Below, piece after piece: positions 1-16,265 of a stretch of DNA of 64,000 nucleotides. The notes under the pieces are model-generated. The model searched no databases, had not been told where the DNA came from, and saw only the letters and a program-made list of their open reading frames with translations. Position 1 is the first letter of the stretch; each line of letters opens with the position of its first letter. Both the position numbers and the translations under genes were made by a program. Source of the stretch: Lineus longissimus (taxonomy: Eukaryota; Nemertea; Pilidiophora; Heteronemertea; Lineidae); the NCBI RefSeq assembly GCF_910592395.1, contig NC_088309.1:19284599-19348598 (forward strand), in the 5' to 3' direction.

Positions 1-1575
1 CCAGCCACGATTCGTTCACCTAAACCATTCTGGCACACAGTCTTATAGATCGGATCTATTCTTCGACCCCAGGCCAAATGTATCGAACGAACCAGTTCCA
101 CTTTTCTCAAGGCATACACTGCCACGCCAACGCTCATTTGAAATCAAACGACAAGCACACCATCGATGCTAGCTCTTGCTTTGTTATGATACATATCACA
201 GCTTCAAAGTTGAAACAAATCAATACAATTCATTTATGTTATCTGATGAACTTTCTGGAACATTCCAACAAAACACATTTTCATGAAACGTACCGGTGAC
301 AAATGAATTATTGAATAAGTGAATGTTTCAGCACCCACACTAGACAAGCTGATGCTGGAGATAAGGCTGACCTTTCTCAAAGTTTAACCCTTCTCACCAC
401 TGCAACTGACGTGTAACAACTGATGACAACAAATGACATAATAATCTACAAACCATACAATTTGTCACTTATAACTGGGTTTAATCTGTCATCAAATGGA
501 ACGCCTGAGGGCAAACGTGTTTTTTACATAAATTTAAAAAAATGCCATTGTTTAGTTTTTTTATGGTTATTTGAAAAAGATAAAATCGTGTAAAGTACTC
601 TATGCTAAGAAATGTCAGAAACACTTTGAAGGTGCTAATGTCTGGTATGCTACTCTGCTGAATGATATCAGAAATGAATTGAGTGTTGCTCACTTTGGAG
701 TTGAGCAGCAAGTGACAAAAATTAAGCTGTAGCACTTACTCGCGCAAGCACCGTGCTAGTAATCACACTCGCTAATAATTCGAGATCAATGAATATACCT
801 TATGATGACACACAGGTGTATCAACAAACATGTAATCAATATCAAGTGGAGTTCTTTTTGTTTATATTTTTTGTACATGCAGGAATGAGAGCACCATTTC
901 AATTGATTCTACTTCCAGAAGAATCTTCAATAAACACCACCGAGGCTTTAACTGATTTGCGTTACAAAGGTCTGTAATTATGTAATCGTGTCATTGTTTT
1001 GATATTCCAGAACTTTCTTCTTGTTCTACACTGACCATGATTGATTCTTTGATAGGTTCATGAACAATTCTGTATCATTGCCTAGAGGTATAATGGTCAT
1101 ACAATGATACGTGCAGACAGAAAGGGGTATAAACACTCCCTTGTACCAACCATGGAGGATGTGCCACTGATGAGTAGGCAATTAGGGGGATATTCTTTCA
1201 TTGAGTCGAGTCGGGGTGGGCAGCTCTACATAGCGCTTTTCCAAGGAACTTATGCTCAAAGTGCCAAGGCATTCCGGTACTACTCTAGGATGAATTGTTC
1301 TGTAACTTACCAAAGATGGCCCAGTTGTTGTACTTGACTGTGCAGCTTGTTCTTGCGCCTGTTAAAGACAGAATATAAGGCTCGTGAATGAGGAGTGGTA
1401 GGACCTAGAACTCAAATATGAAGAAACAGCACGGATGGAGAGTCTAAGTATAATGGTGTAGCTGCAAATACAAACAAGCCTATTATTTCTGGACGCATTA
1501 AAATTAGGGAAGGTTACGAAGACACTGGATCGTGACCTTTACACTACAGTGGTCCTGCAAAGTGGCGCTACTTAC
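1..1575 (-). other. Ubiquilin intron 2 (partial), no exon seen
   Basis: This stretch lies downstream of ubiquilin exon 2 on the minus strand and is presumably its second intron, continuing past the window edge. I looked for the expected STI1-repeat residues (rich in Asn, Pro, Met and Gln) and found none. Open frames here are short and unlike any protein I know. Confidence 0.6.
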
Positions 1576-2490
1576 CCGATTGGCTGATTTGATAACCAAG
1601 TGAACGGTGAGACCATCTTTTATTCCGTGCTGCTTTAAAGATTCGTCATCTTTCAAGATTTTTCCGGCGAAGATCAGACAGAGCTGTTCAATGGGTGTGT
1701 CTTCAAACTTTGCAGAAATTATTGTCTTGAACTGAAAGAGAGAACAAATTCAACAATAGTAAACCATCTTCATATCCACGACCAAAGTTTTAATCTGTCC
1801 TAGTGCAACAGTCTCTTGTACCTTAACCTGTTGTTGTTGATCGGTGTGCCAGTGGGGTGGCATCGCATGAATTGAATGCCATGATGTAATGTTGGGCGAT
1901 ATTGCATCGCCACGTCGTGAGAAGAGACTGCGTTGTATCGCCACTATTTAATTGGAATGAACATCATGACGTAAATGGTGATACTACGGTACGCCGAAGT
2001 GGCAATAGGCCTATAGGGCCTAGGCCTACAATATCATTATATCGCGCAATGAACATTACATACAAAGTCAATGAGGGACATAACATTTATGAATTGAATG
2101 GACTATGCCTGTGGTTGGGGCACCGATGTGCAGGGGGGCACAGTGTACCATTCTTTGAGTACCTTGCATACGTGGTACACGTTACATAAATACAATACAT
2201 ACAAACATGCACTGCGCGCGTACATGTAGACAGTAGTGTATCGTAGTGTACATTTTGTAATGATGAATCTGCATGTTTTTAATTTGTCGACGTCATGACT
2301 GCGGAAGCGGCCATTAGTGACCGGTTTTCGTCATTAAGGATAGCACTGATCACTTTTATAGGGTTATATTAAGTAGCATATTTACCTCTCTTATCGTAGC
2401 ATCCGCAGAAACGGACACATCCTGCTTTTCTTTGGGTGTTTTCACGATAATTGTGAATGATTTTCCAGACTGTTCTCCCACATCCGCCAT
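1576..2490 (-). CDS. UBQLN: Ubiquilin, N-terminal exons 1-2 (ubiquitin-like domain), incomplete
   Basis: Ubiquilins shuttle ubiquitinated proteins to the proteasome. They bind the proteasome through an N-terminal ubiquitin-like (UBL) domain and ubiquitin through a C-terminal UBA domain. Two coding exons are visible on the minus strand. Exon 1 is 2490-2386 (35 residues, beginning [10 protein letters not shown] and containing the diagnostic [10 protein letters not shown]) and ends in a GTAAAT donor. Exon 2 is 1731-1576 (52 residues, containing [20 protein letters not shown] and [10 protein letters not shown]), with a CAG acceptor and GTAAG donor. Together they encode almost the whole UBL fold, joined in phase 0. 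The rest of the protein (STI1 repeats, UBA) must lie beyond the left edge, since I find no further exon in 1-1575. The start is the first ATG before the UBL, in a CGCCATTTTG context on the opposite strand. It is head-to-head with METTL6. Another UBL protein is possible, but the KTPKEK and FAGKILKD signatures fit ubiquilin best. Confidence 0.92.
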
Positions 2491-3104
2491 TTTGCTGGTT
2501 ATTAGGTGGTTCAACTTTTTCCTGATAGAGGGCAGCAAAAAATGCACATGGCATTGTTTACATATTGAGGCCTTCAGAAGCCCATCTAAAGTCACTGCAG
2601 GAGACTAATTTCAGCATTGTATGTAAATTTGATTGTGTCTGGCATGGATAACAATATTAGAAGATAAAGAAGAGTATTTACGTACAGAAATCAAAATCGC
2701 TCTTGTCCTCAAAATCCGATGACTTTGTGAGCCATCATCTCATTACCTTACATATAGTATACAGTGTATAAAATGTGTGCAACTGCAACACTGCTGTGTG
2801 TACATCATCATCATCATCATCATCATCATATAGTAAAGCTTACTTGTTACTAGTATAAAGATAAATATGCCAATCCTAAGGGTCGTCTATTACCAAGTTC
2901 TGAAGTAGATCGTGTATGTAAATTTAGACATACCAGTATACCTGGTAGTGACAAGCAAACTGCTTGTTGTCGTCAGCTGTTTGAAATATTGGGGAAAAGA
3001 CCTTCTATTTTAAGCATCCATACATCTCCTTTGGTAGCCCTACATCATATCTTTGTAAACAGTATTGAAACAGTCAGTACTTTAACTTCTTCTTGTATTA
3101 TCAG
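2491..3104. promoter_or_regulatory. Divergent upstream region shared by ubiquilin and METTL6
   Basis: About 640 bp separates the ubiquilin ATG (minus) from the METTL6 ATG (plus). The METTL6 start lies 23 bases after a good acceptor (TTGTATTATCAG, ending at 3104), so METTL6 probably has an untranslated first exon inside this region and the real promoter is shared. A CAT microsatellite sits at 2803-2830. I see no clear TATA box. A bidirectional promoter is inferred from the layout only. Confidence 0.45.
2803..2830. repeat. (CAT)n microsatellite
   Basis: About nine uninterrupted CAT units in the ubiquilin/METTL6 intergenic region. Confidence 0.97.
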
Positions 3105-3127
3105 GTCTTCAACGATTCGCATCCCAA

Positions 3128-5184
3128 ATGGAGGATAGAAGGGCTTGCTGTGACCTACGAACGGAGGATAAATCTGAGTTGGATGTCCCTGCTGGCCAAG
3201 GGTCCAGTAATAGCGGAACTCCTCATCAAGTGACTGGTCAGACAGCCAGAGAACTTACAACAGAAGAACAACAAACACTTTCAAGACAAGATAACAAATT
3301 GGTGTCTGAATTCAAACAGGACAAACTTGAAAAAGAAGCACAAAAGAACTGGGATTTGTTTTACAAGAGAAATACTACTAAGTTCTATAAAGATCGTCAT
3401 TGGACGACGCGGGAATTTGAAGAGCTAAATTGTGAAAAGGTATGAAATAGTGTTGAGAGTCTGAGCTGACACACAGAGTCAGCTAACATAAAGTATGCCA
3501 CTGATCAATTCCTAACCAACATGAAGAAGACTGATTACTGTTTACTTCATCACAACTTTTTGGATAAAAAGAGCTACATGTTTGTGCTTTATAGTGATTG
3601 ACACTTATTTAAGGCAATCAATTTGTTAACTCCTTGACTTTCAGACCACAAATAGCCTGAAGATTTTGGAAGTTGGTTGTGGAGTTGGGAACTTCTTATT
3701 TCCACTCCTTGAAGAATACCCTGGAATCTATTTCTATGCTTGTGATTTCTCCCCAAGGGCTGTGCAGTTCGTTAAGGTAACTATTTTGCAAAGTTATAAG
3801 TGTTCTTTTTGCCGTGCAAAAATTCCTCTGAAGTCTATAGTATTTGTGGGCTTTGAATATGACACCCTTCCTTCCTATGGACCTATTTCAGCATGATTGC
3901 TCTTTTGATGAAATCGCTAGTGTTGCACAGAGAGAGACTGTGGCGTTTTGTTATAATTTCCATTCATCCTGCTTCAGGATAATGAACTGTACCAGGAAGA
4001 CAGATGCACAGCTTTCCAGTGTGATATCACAAAAGATGACATAACTTCAAATGTTCCTGAAAATGGCCTTGACCTTGTCACCATGATATTCGTCCTCTCA
4101 GCTATACACCCAGAGAAAATGGTAGCAGCGTTGAAAAATTTAGCAAAGGTGAGCCAGTAACTTTGCTCTCTGTAACTCCGCAACTGACCAGAAGGTATGT
4201 AATGCAGAAACAGGACGGAATCTGTTCTATCAGAGCTGACGAGACTGAGGAATGGAGCAGAGCTCAAAGTCAACTTTTATAGGAACCTAATCCTTTCTTT
4301 ACCTGTTAAAGGCAGTCAGTAGGCAGGAGTCAGGTTGGTTAGATAAATTTAGACAAAGTCCCCGATAGGGGTCTATCCTATCTCACAGTACATCGAAACC
4401 ATGCTCAAATGAGGAATATCATTATTGCTGAATCAAATACAACCGGGTTATTTTGACATTTCTTGTCATAATATCAAATTATTCATCTTTATGTAGGTTC
4501 TTAAACCAGGTGGAAGTGTCCTGTTCCGAGACTATGGACTCCACGATTATGCCCAGTTAAGATTTGCTCCAGGACATAAGCTTCAGGACAATTTATATGT
4601 GCGACAGGATGGAACGAGAGCATATTACTTCTCTATCGGTAAGGATTGGTGATGCAAGTCAGTATTTGAGAAAAGTCAAAGTAGTCGCTTACCCAAGACC
4701 ACATTCTTACTGTGGCTGGATCACTAGTCCAAAAGCTAAGGCACTATACCCAGCCTCCATTCTTGCTACATTTTGATTGTAAAGGACTTTTCGAAGAAGA
4801 TGAAACAGAGCCAAAACAAATCAAATGTGCACTCAGAAGGCCCAAGCAGACTTCGGACAATGCCTTAAGCCATGGTGACCCTTTGTTCCAGGTGAAATGC
4901 ATGACTGGTCAGCGCCAAAACAAACTTCTTCGAAAATGTCGATTCTTTCGTCCTCCCTCCTAGATGGACAAAATGTTGCCTTCAAATTATTCTCCTTTTG
5001 TGCTTAATATTCTTTAATGTTTTCAGAGACTCTCTCAGAATTGTTTATTAATGCTGGGTATAAAGTATTGGACTGTCATTATGTGCATCGCGACACAGTA
5101 AACAAAAAGGAAGGACTTAGTGTACCTCGTATATTTGTGCAAGGAAAGTTTCAAAGGATACCACAGGAGGATTCTCAAAGTTGA
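3128..5184 (+). CDS. METTL6: METTL6-type tRNA(Ser) N3-methylcytidine methyltransferase, complete
   Basis: METTL6 is a SAM-dependent methyltransferase that makes 3-methylcytidine at position 32 of serine tRNAs. Five coding exons: 3128-3439, 3645-3776, 3978-4148, 4497-4638, 5027-5184 (stop TGA). They join in frame to 304 residues, against about 284 in human; the extra length is a low-complexity N-terminus. Residues 74-92 (NWDLFYKRN...DRHW) are the family signature. SAM motif I is LEVGCGVGN at 112-120, followed by YACDFSPRA at 135-143, then [11 protein letters not shown]. The C-terminal block LFRDYG...[12 protein letters not shown] and [19 protein letters not shown] closes the family pattern. 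The ATG follows a splice acceptor at 3104, so a non-coding first exon is expected upstream. AATAAA occurs at 5331. It faces ubiquilin head-to-head and FBP tail-to-tail. The close relatives METTL2 and METTL8 are less likely given WDLFYKRN and the NKKEG C-terminus. Confidence 0.97.
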
Positions 5185-6355
5185 TGAAAAACATTATTTT
5201 TAGGACAATATTTGCTAAAGAAATGCACTGTCTCTATATATTGGAATTGGGTGTATGCTGTATTCCAAGTCAATCTTCCTTCGCTATCTAAAGATGTAAA
5301 AGAGTATGTACTGGAGAGGTGCAGTAACTTAATAAATGAGATGATTTTTTCCACACAAGTTTTATTCTTTAATTGTTTGGTGTCCGAGAACCTCGAAAGG
5401 TCAGTTGCGACACAATGGGTCACAGATGGTTGCCGATACTTGCACATTCTTGATAATGTAGGTATCATCAAAGAGCATTGTAGACTACAGCAGTCGGCCC
5501 TGGATGTTCTATTGTCTCTGTATTTGAATTCAAGAGGAAGTAGTCGTATTCAAAGATTAGAATCACATCATATCCACTGTGGTGAATGGGGTACTGGTTG
5601 TATAACAGGAAGGAAGAGTCCATTGACAATGTTGTTTGTTGGCAGGTGCTCATACTATAAATACGGTAGAGATACAACTGTAGTAATAAATAGTATGAAG
5701 ATGGTCAATGGACTTTATTGTATACATAAAGTACCCCATTGGCCAGGGTGTCTGTGGCACATGACATAAGCTGGCTCTAAAGCAGACAACAACACTAATT
5801 TTAACTAAATAAGTCACTAATCACCTTTATTGAGAAATAACTATCATAGACCGTAATTTTGGAACATTGTAACAGTTGGCTGCTGGGTACCGCAAGGAAG
5901 CCTGAAGAAAAGAGATATATTGCAACCATGGCAGTACTGAAATATACAAACAAGCTTACAAATTTAGACAACCCAGTACCACCATAAATATTTTAATTAT
6001 AGTATCATGATTAGATTGATTATTAGTAGTGGTACTATTAGGATTATGGCACAACATGTACATTGTCATGTACTACAGTACTCCAACAGATAGTATAATT
6101 TATCAACACATGTTTAACATTATAGACAACCTTTTTCCGACGACAAAGTTATCAGTAGACGCCAAGATCATCAGATAGAATTTCTACTAAACTGCATTCT
6201 ATACAATTCCTATTTGTTCTATCATAACCTCATTTAATCGAAATATAGCACTATTTTCGAAATTGCAACCTCCTCAATCAAATTCTCATATTCTGAGAAA
6301 TATTTCAAGAAGTCCTTTGCATCACATCCCATTTAATTGTCCATAACCTTGTATC
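5185..6355. other. Convergent 3' flanks of METTL6 and FBP
   Basis: This is the tail-to-tail interval between the METTL6 stop and the FBP stop. It holds an AATAAA for METTL6 at 5331-5336 and a minus-strand AATAAA (TTTATT at 5826-5831) that could serve FBP. A long open frame (5212-5769, plus) lies in what should be METTL6 3' UTR or just beyond. It resembles no protein I recognise and has no independent support. Confidence 0.6.
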
Positions 6356-10658
<4,303 letters not shown>

Positions 10659-11781
10659 TTTGAATGATAAATCGAAGAAATTGGATGATGAATCGGAGTC
10701 TGAGCTCAGAACTCAGAATTGTTGTTGTGCGTGGCCGTGTCGATCAAGGTCACGTTTTTGGCCAATCACGGACGATGAAACAAGACACACCTCCGCAACT
10801 ACACGAGCGCCATCTCCCGCTTTTCAATTATTACTGTAAAATCGGTCAGGGGCTGTCCCATACTCCTTCCGTCTTCGCTGCTTTGAAGAATGGGGCTGTC
10901 CCTCCTGGCATAATCAGTGGTTTTCAATATACTCCGCATGTCGATTTGAACATGACATGGGAGTAAAAAAAGCCTGATCTCAGGATGGGGACTGTCCTAT
11001 TGAGTATTGTGACAGTAAGATCATGATCAGACAAACAATTCGCCCTAAATCCTCAACTGACTCGAACGTGTCGAAAACGCGCACTTTTCCCCTATCTCTC
11101 GGGCGCCGGGCCAAATGTCCAATTTACATGCACCCGCTGAAATTGTCACTTAGTCAGTAGGTCGAGTGAGGCAGACTTCGCTGCGATGATCGCCATTGAC
11201 GACTTTTCCCGCCACTAAAAAACAGCGAAAACGGATACGGAAACAGTATTACATGAGCTTTGCGCATGCGTGTAACTATTTTCCTTAATTGGTGGAAAAT
11301 ATCTTTCTTATTTAGTGTTTTTTCACTTCTTTCTATCAATGTAAGCACATCTTATAGTTAAGGTAGCTAATTAATAAATAAAACTAGCAGAATAATGTTT
11401 TAAAAATTGATGTCGTTGTCGTACTCCCTCAGAAATGACATCTTTGCATAGTAGTTAGTAGATCTATGGGAAGCTATTTCTGCCATAATAAAAATGGGCG
11501 TGGCCAGATAATGAAGAAATCACAAAATATCATCACATAAAACGTGTATGATTCGGCGAAAGACAGGTTCCCGTTGCACTACTAAGACTATATTAGATTT
11601 CATTGTGTCGTTGTTAAGTGCAGATTCATTTTGTCTGGTCCCGTCATCGATCATCTCCAAGACAGTATGATATATATAAACTACCACTACCAGTAGGCTA
11701 GTCAACTTAATACTGACATAGCATGATTTAGTCTTCTTTGCTAGCTTTGTAATTCTGTAATTCCATTGCAGTCCAGGAACC
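10659..11781. promoter_or_regulatory. Divergent upstream region of FBP and hexose-6-phosphate mutarotase
   Basis: About 1.1 kb between two opposite start codons, locally richer in CpG around 10680-11120 than the surrounding introns. A possible splice acceptor (CCATTGCAG, ending at 11770) just before the mutarotase ATG suggests an untranslated upstream exon. No TATA box is evident. Open frames on both strands here are short and unrecognised. Confidence 0.4.
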
Positions 11782-12914
11782 ATGGCTGATGAAGTGAAAC
11801 TCGAGAGAGATACCACCACTTGTACAACTGTTCATCTTCATGGTAATTACTCAGTGGTTTATCATATGTTTTCAGTTTTTATTTTCACATCTGTCAGTGC
11901 ATTGTGAAAATCGCAATTATAAAATGCTCACAATGATATCTTGGTTTACCGCATTCAGTAGTCTGTCATATTTCTTCATCTATTTTGTATTGAATCTTTC
12001 AGGTGCAACTGTAACTGATTGGCAGTGTAAAGGCAAGAAGCTCCTGTTCTTGAGGTATTATGATTTATACTGTTTCAAAAGCATTGAAAAAGATGTCTTT
12101 TTGCTCAAACATGGACTTGAGGACTGAGTGACAAGTAATCTGATGCCTCCACCCGTATCACCACAGATTTAATGTGAAATAATTGTTAACTAAAACTGGA
12201 GCTGAAAAACATGAATACTGTCTCGTCAGATGTTTTTAAACAACTTTTTATATTGATGTAGAAACTGGATGACATATGGAATGGGCTGAAATCCATTTCT
12301 TTTTAAACTTCATATTGCAGCCAAGATTCTGTTTTTGACAACAAAAAGGCAATAAGAGGAGGAATTCCACTAGTTTTTCGTAAGTTATCAATGCATCCTA
12401 CACAATATTTCTTTGTGATCTTTCAAAAAGAAATCTTGTTGCCAAGGGTAAATTGGTATTAAGGTCACTCGTTACTGAAATAAAATGTGTAGCCGCAGAC
12501 TAATCATTGTTGTGATGTTGATACTGTCTCAAATTTTGATGATGATAAATTCGTAATTTTGTATCTTTTTTTAGCAAACTTTGGTCCGTGGAGCCTTGGT
12601 CCTCAGCATGGCTTTGCTAGAATCAGTCGATGGAGCCTAGAGACAGGGCCTACAAAGGTTGGTACCTGCGATTGAGTTGAAAAGAGTCTATTGTGGTGTC
12701 TCCTCCATGGTTTGTGACTGGTTGTCTCTGGAGTTAATTGGTGTGACTTCGTAATCTTTTCCAAGGTTGTATCTATCTCCAAACCAAGGAGCTTATTGTG
12801 TTCCAACCTAGCATCTAGATCTGTTGATAATTCAGCCTATATGATTTTTGACTAGTTGTGTAAGCTCTGATTTCCTTGTGTTATTGACATTACGCTGCAG
12901 ATTATTTGCAAGAT

Positions 12915-12951
<37 letters not shown>

Positions 12952-14544
12952 CATGTATGACTCTTTCCTTCAGGACTCCAATGGTGATGTGACAGCTGTC
13001 TTCTCTCTGACTGACAATGATGATACTCGTAAGATGTGGAACCATAAGTAAGTTCTTAGTCTGACACTTGGATTAGATGGAGAATGAGGATGCAGACTTC
13101 TTATAAATTCCTGTAAATGTCGCCACGAGTCTGCTGTTTAAATACCCATGGGAACATCGAACCACAGTACCAACAGCTGATGGTGTTGTGTTGTCTGTTG
13201 TTAATTTCAAATGGCGTCACGCAGGTTTCAACACCACAAACCTAAAGCAAACCATTTAGCCTGTATTGGCAGACAGACGGACAATACTTCAAACAAACTT
13301 TTGGTATAAAATTTAGATTAGTCTGATTGTTTAGCTTGATTTATCTGACCTTGGTTTTTCTAGCTTCAAACTGATATACACAGTCGTGTTAAAGGAATTA
13401 TCTTTGGAAACAAAGCTGCAAGTCGATAATACAGGTATGTGAGTCATGGACAGAAAGTGTCTCGATCCCCTTGTGCTTTTGGGTCTTCATTGATGATAAT
13501 ATTCAATTTAACCTGAAAGTTTCAAATCTAGCTGGGTCATTTGCCCCTGCCCCTGAACCTAACTGCAAGATAAAACAGCTAGGGCTGCCTCACTGCGATC
13601 AGATGTCTTAATGCAATGTACCCAACCGCTGAGCTTTTGTGTTCAAAACTTGTGCGAAAATTTATGCAATAATGCCGAAAAATCTGTTCCAATGAAAATA
13701 TATTGACAATAGCGAGAGTAAACCAGAGGACAAAACCCAATTATTTCTTGATTACAGGACCAAGTAGTTTTGACTTCACTTGCCTTCTTCACACCTACTT
13801 CCAACTCCAAGATGTCACAAAGTCCACTGTAACTGGTCTGAAAGGACTTCGTTTTATAGACAAGGTATTTCAATAAAGATATGTTCAAACCAGCAAGTTA
13901 AACCTTTGAGAATTCCCTTGAAACTGTTAACACTTTCAATGCCATCAAAAATACTGCCCTTCCGGAAGACATTTGAACAACCTATGATAATCATCTCTGA
14001 TGTTTTTTCCAGGTACAAGATGGAGCCACATGCGCGGAAACACGTGACCTGGTGATGGTGACAGAACACACGGATCGTGTGTACGAGGGGGCTGCATCCG
14101 ACCATGTGTTGAATGGAGTTAGTGATGGAAGCGTGGACATCACTATCCAAAAGTCAAATCTTCCAGACACTGGTAAGTTTGGAGGGTCATTCTGTCCATC
14201 AGTTTTACTTAATCATTGAGTTATAAAGAACACCTGCTCTGGAGATCACTGTGTCAAGCGGGTTAGGGAAATCATAGAAGTGCCTTTCACACCTATAAAC
14301 CAGCATTGGTACATTCAATTTGATCTGCTGTATGAAAACAAATGAATTCTGAAACTCACAAGACATTTTTCTTTCAGTTGTGTGGAATCCTTGGGATAAA
14401 CTTGCAGCAAAGATGGGTGACTTTGGGGATACCGAATGGCCAAATATGTTGTGCGTGGAAGCTGGGCTGGTATCGGATAGACAGGTGTTACAGCAAGGGG
14501 AGAGCTTTTCTTGTTCTCAAACACTAACTGTTAGCAAATCATAG
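11782..14544 (+). CDS. Glucose-6-phosphate 1-epimerase (D-hexose-6-phosphate mutarotase, YeaD/YMR099C type), complete
   Basis: This family interconverts alpha and beta anomers of glucose-6-phosphate and related hexose-6-phosphates. It has a galactose-mutarotase-like beta-sandwich fold. Nine exons: 11782-11842, 12003-12054, 12321-12379, 12575-12657, 12974-13047, 13364-13434, 13758-13864, 14013-14172, 14378-14544 (TAG), giving 834 nt and 277 residues. Family landmarks: GATVTDW near the start; KKAIRGGIPLVFPNFGPW (46-63); PQHGFAR with His69; LLHTYF with His145, the expected catalytic acid; VVWNPW (223-228); MGDFGDTEWPNML; and CVEAG with Glu250, the expected base. The ATG sits in a strong ACCATGG context. 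Intron 4 has a weak donor (GTTGGT) and carries a GAT microsatellite. AATAAA occurs at 14689. Ordinary aldose 1-epimerase (GALM) is excluded by the RGGIPLVFP and NPW signatures. To my knowledge vertebrates lack this form, while fungi, plants, bacteria and many invertebrates have it. Confidence 0.95.
12917..12951 (+). repeat. (GAT)n microsatellite in mutarotase intron 4
   Basis: About eleven to twelve GAT units, 22 bases before the exon 5 acceptor. The tract is open and in frame with exon 5, so a naive gene model could wrongly add a poly-Asp run to the protein. Confidence 0.97.
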
Positions 14545-14776
14545 GATTGGACTTGCCGTTTGAAATATTGACAATGCTATGGTGATCAGAATGCAGATTA
14601 AATGGAAGGAGTACTATGACGAATTCAGCTTGCAACAGTGCACGTCTTCTTCAGGACAAAGTGTCGGTTGTAAGTGTCGACTCATTAAAATAAAAGGTGC
14701 CATATTACACCTGTAAACTCTGCTAAGAGCCATAACGGTCTTGTAATGGATTGTAGAATTGGAGTGGCAAACTGCT

Positions 14777-15190
14777 CCTGACCAGTTTTACGGTATTTGC
14801 TGAGATACAAATTAACAAGGTACTAAAAACTTTTAGTCTGGTTGCTGGTTGACTACATGATACTTGTAGACACTGTTGTGATTTTCAAGGGATGTGTTTC
14901 CTGTCACCTGATCTGGTACTGTTGTTATAGCCTACTGTAGTTGTCTTGTTAGTGTTGCCACATACATTGTATTTTGTGACAGCGCCTGACCAGTTTTACA
15001 GTATTTGTCGTGGTACAGATAAGCCAGGCACTGAAGATTTGGATTTTTTCAGTCTGGTTGCTGGAAGGCTACATAATACTTGGTTCACTGCTTTCTAAAT
15101 GGATGCGTTTCAGTCATCTGATCTGGTACTGTTGATCTACTCTACTACAGCTGTCCTTGGTTCGTTAGTGTTACAATTTGCTTTGTATTT
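14777..15190 (+). repeat. Two-copy diverged tandem duplication, unit about 208 bp
   Basis: The first unit begins CCTGACCAGTTTTACGGTAT at 14777 and the second CCTGACCAGTTTTACAGTAT at 14985. Both then share, in order, a TACAGATAA/TACAAATTAA segment, AGTCTGGTTGCTGG, CTACAT(G/A)ATACTTG, a TGTTTC/GCGTTTC segment, CATCTGATCTGGTACTGTTG or its near match, and GTTAGTGTT. The copies clearly differ, so the duplication is old. Confidence 0.85.
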
Positions 15191-15234
15191 GGAATAGAAA
15201 CTGTTCTTCTATTTTCCAGGATAGACTCTCAAAA

Positions 15235-15246
15235 GGGGGGGGGGGG
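15235..15246 (+). repeat. poly-G run, 12 bases
   Basis: Uninterrupted run of G; see the finding on G/C homopolymers. Confidence 0.95.
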
Positions 15247-15784
15247 TTGTCAAGCCCTTTTAAATTAGCAATGGAAATGTATTTATTGTTTTGAACAACT
15301 GGAATTTTGGCTGTGCTGAACCTGTTTTGACAGCTAAAGCAAGTCATTATCTCTATCAAATTCCTTTAGTTTGATACTGATTACATTCCAAAGGCATGAA
15401 AACCAATCAATCACAGGACCCACATTATGAAATTGGCTTAGGCGACAGTGGCGCTGTCTCGTGGCAGAAAATAGAACTGAAATCTTCGTCCAAAACTCTC
15501 AGTTCCACTTTATACTGCTAGATAGCACCACTTTAGTATGAAATGAGCATGTTTTTAGGCCTTTCGCATGAATAGATTTCGTGGTATTGCCAATGACATA
15601 AGACACGGGTGGGGCCCTTTAGCTGTATTTGCATGTACTAGTCTTGCAACTAACCTTGACAGATCTACTAGTTTTATTCATTTTCTTCATGTCTTGGACA
15701 AAGATTTTAAAAGTTTTGATGACGGTTGTGATGATGGACTGGAACCCAGGCCTACCTCCAAGCAATTGCGGTAAGATTTTTTTG

Positions 15785-15938
15785 GAGTTGAACCTACCTC
15801 AGCAAACACCTCTCTATTAAGAACACTATTTTTAGTCCCAAAGTTGTAGTTTCCATTAAATTTGACCTCTCTAATCAGAACACCTCTAGGACAGCACTTG
15901 TCAGTCCCAAGAGTGTCCTTGATAGAGCGGTTCTACTG
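15785..15938 (+). mobile_element. TA-flanked miniature inverted-repeat element, copy A
   Basis: Shares the family's left end (GAGTTGAACCTACCTC), the internal CACCTCTCTATTAAGAACAC and TTTGACCTCTCTAATCAGAA blocks, and the right end GATAGAGCGGTTCTACTG followed by TA. It is shorter (154 bp) than copies B and C, so it has internal deletions. No coding capacity. Confidence 0.75.
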
Positions 15939-16197
15939 TACTTCTTTATTTTTGTTCTTCAATCCATTGTTCTTCAATCCATTGTACTTGCCACTGCTAG
16001 GGACTCCAATACAGTCCCTTTCATCATTCCGATTGCCCTTCCTCTATGTACCGGGCGATAAGACAAGGCCTGTCCATTGCGTCTGGAGTGTAAATGGGGC
16101 ATCTGAAGCTGATGATTAGAATTAAGCACTCAAAGCAAATGAATTTATTAGCCCTTCTACTGTATTAGAGGGGACTGAGGGCTTCACTTCCCTCCAA

Positions 16198-16265
16198 GGG
16201 ACGATGTCACAACCTACTCAACACCAGCTTGAGCATGGGCCAACCAAAGGTTGTGACATTGTCCC
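16198..16265. repeat. 18-bp inverted repeat with 32-base loop, plus a third direct copy
   Basis: The left arm GGGACGATGTCACAACCT (16198-16215) is the reverse complement of the right arm AGGTTGTGACATTGTCCC (16248-16265) with one mismatch. A third copy of the right arm, AGGTTGTGACGTTGTCCCT, occurs at 16385-16403. The hairpin does not extend beyond the arms. Confidence 0.85.

Noticed and set aside
1083-1130. GAGGTATAATGGTCATAC, like a tRNA D-arm
   Set aside because: No B box or T arm follows within tRNA distance and no acceptor stem pairs.
5212-5769. 185-codon open frame, the longest in the window, just after METTL6
   Set aside because: It lies in the METTL6 3' flank, overlaps an AATAAA, has a minus-strand rival frame and shows no recognisable domain. 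Length alone is not enough.
12848-13051. Frame with a poly-Asp run leading into mutarotase exon 5
   Set aside because: The Asp run is the GAT microsatellite of intron 4 read in frame. Family alignment places the exon start at the acceptor after it.
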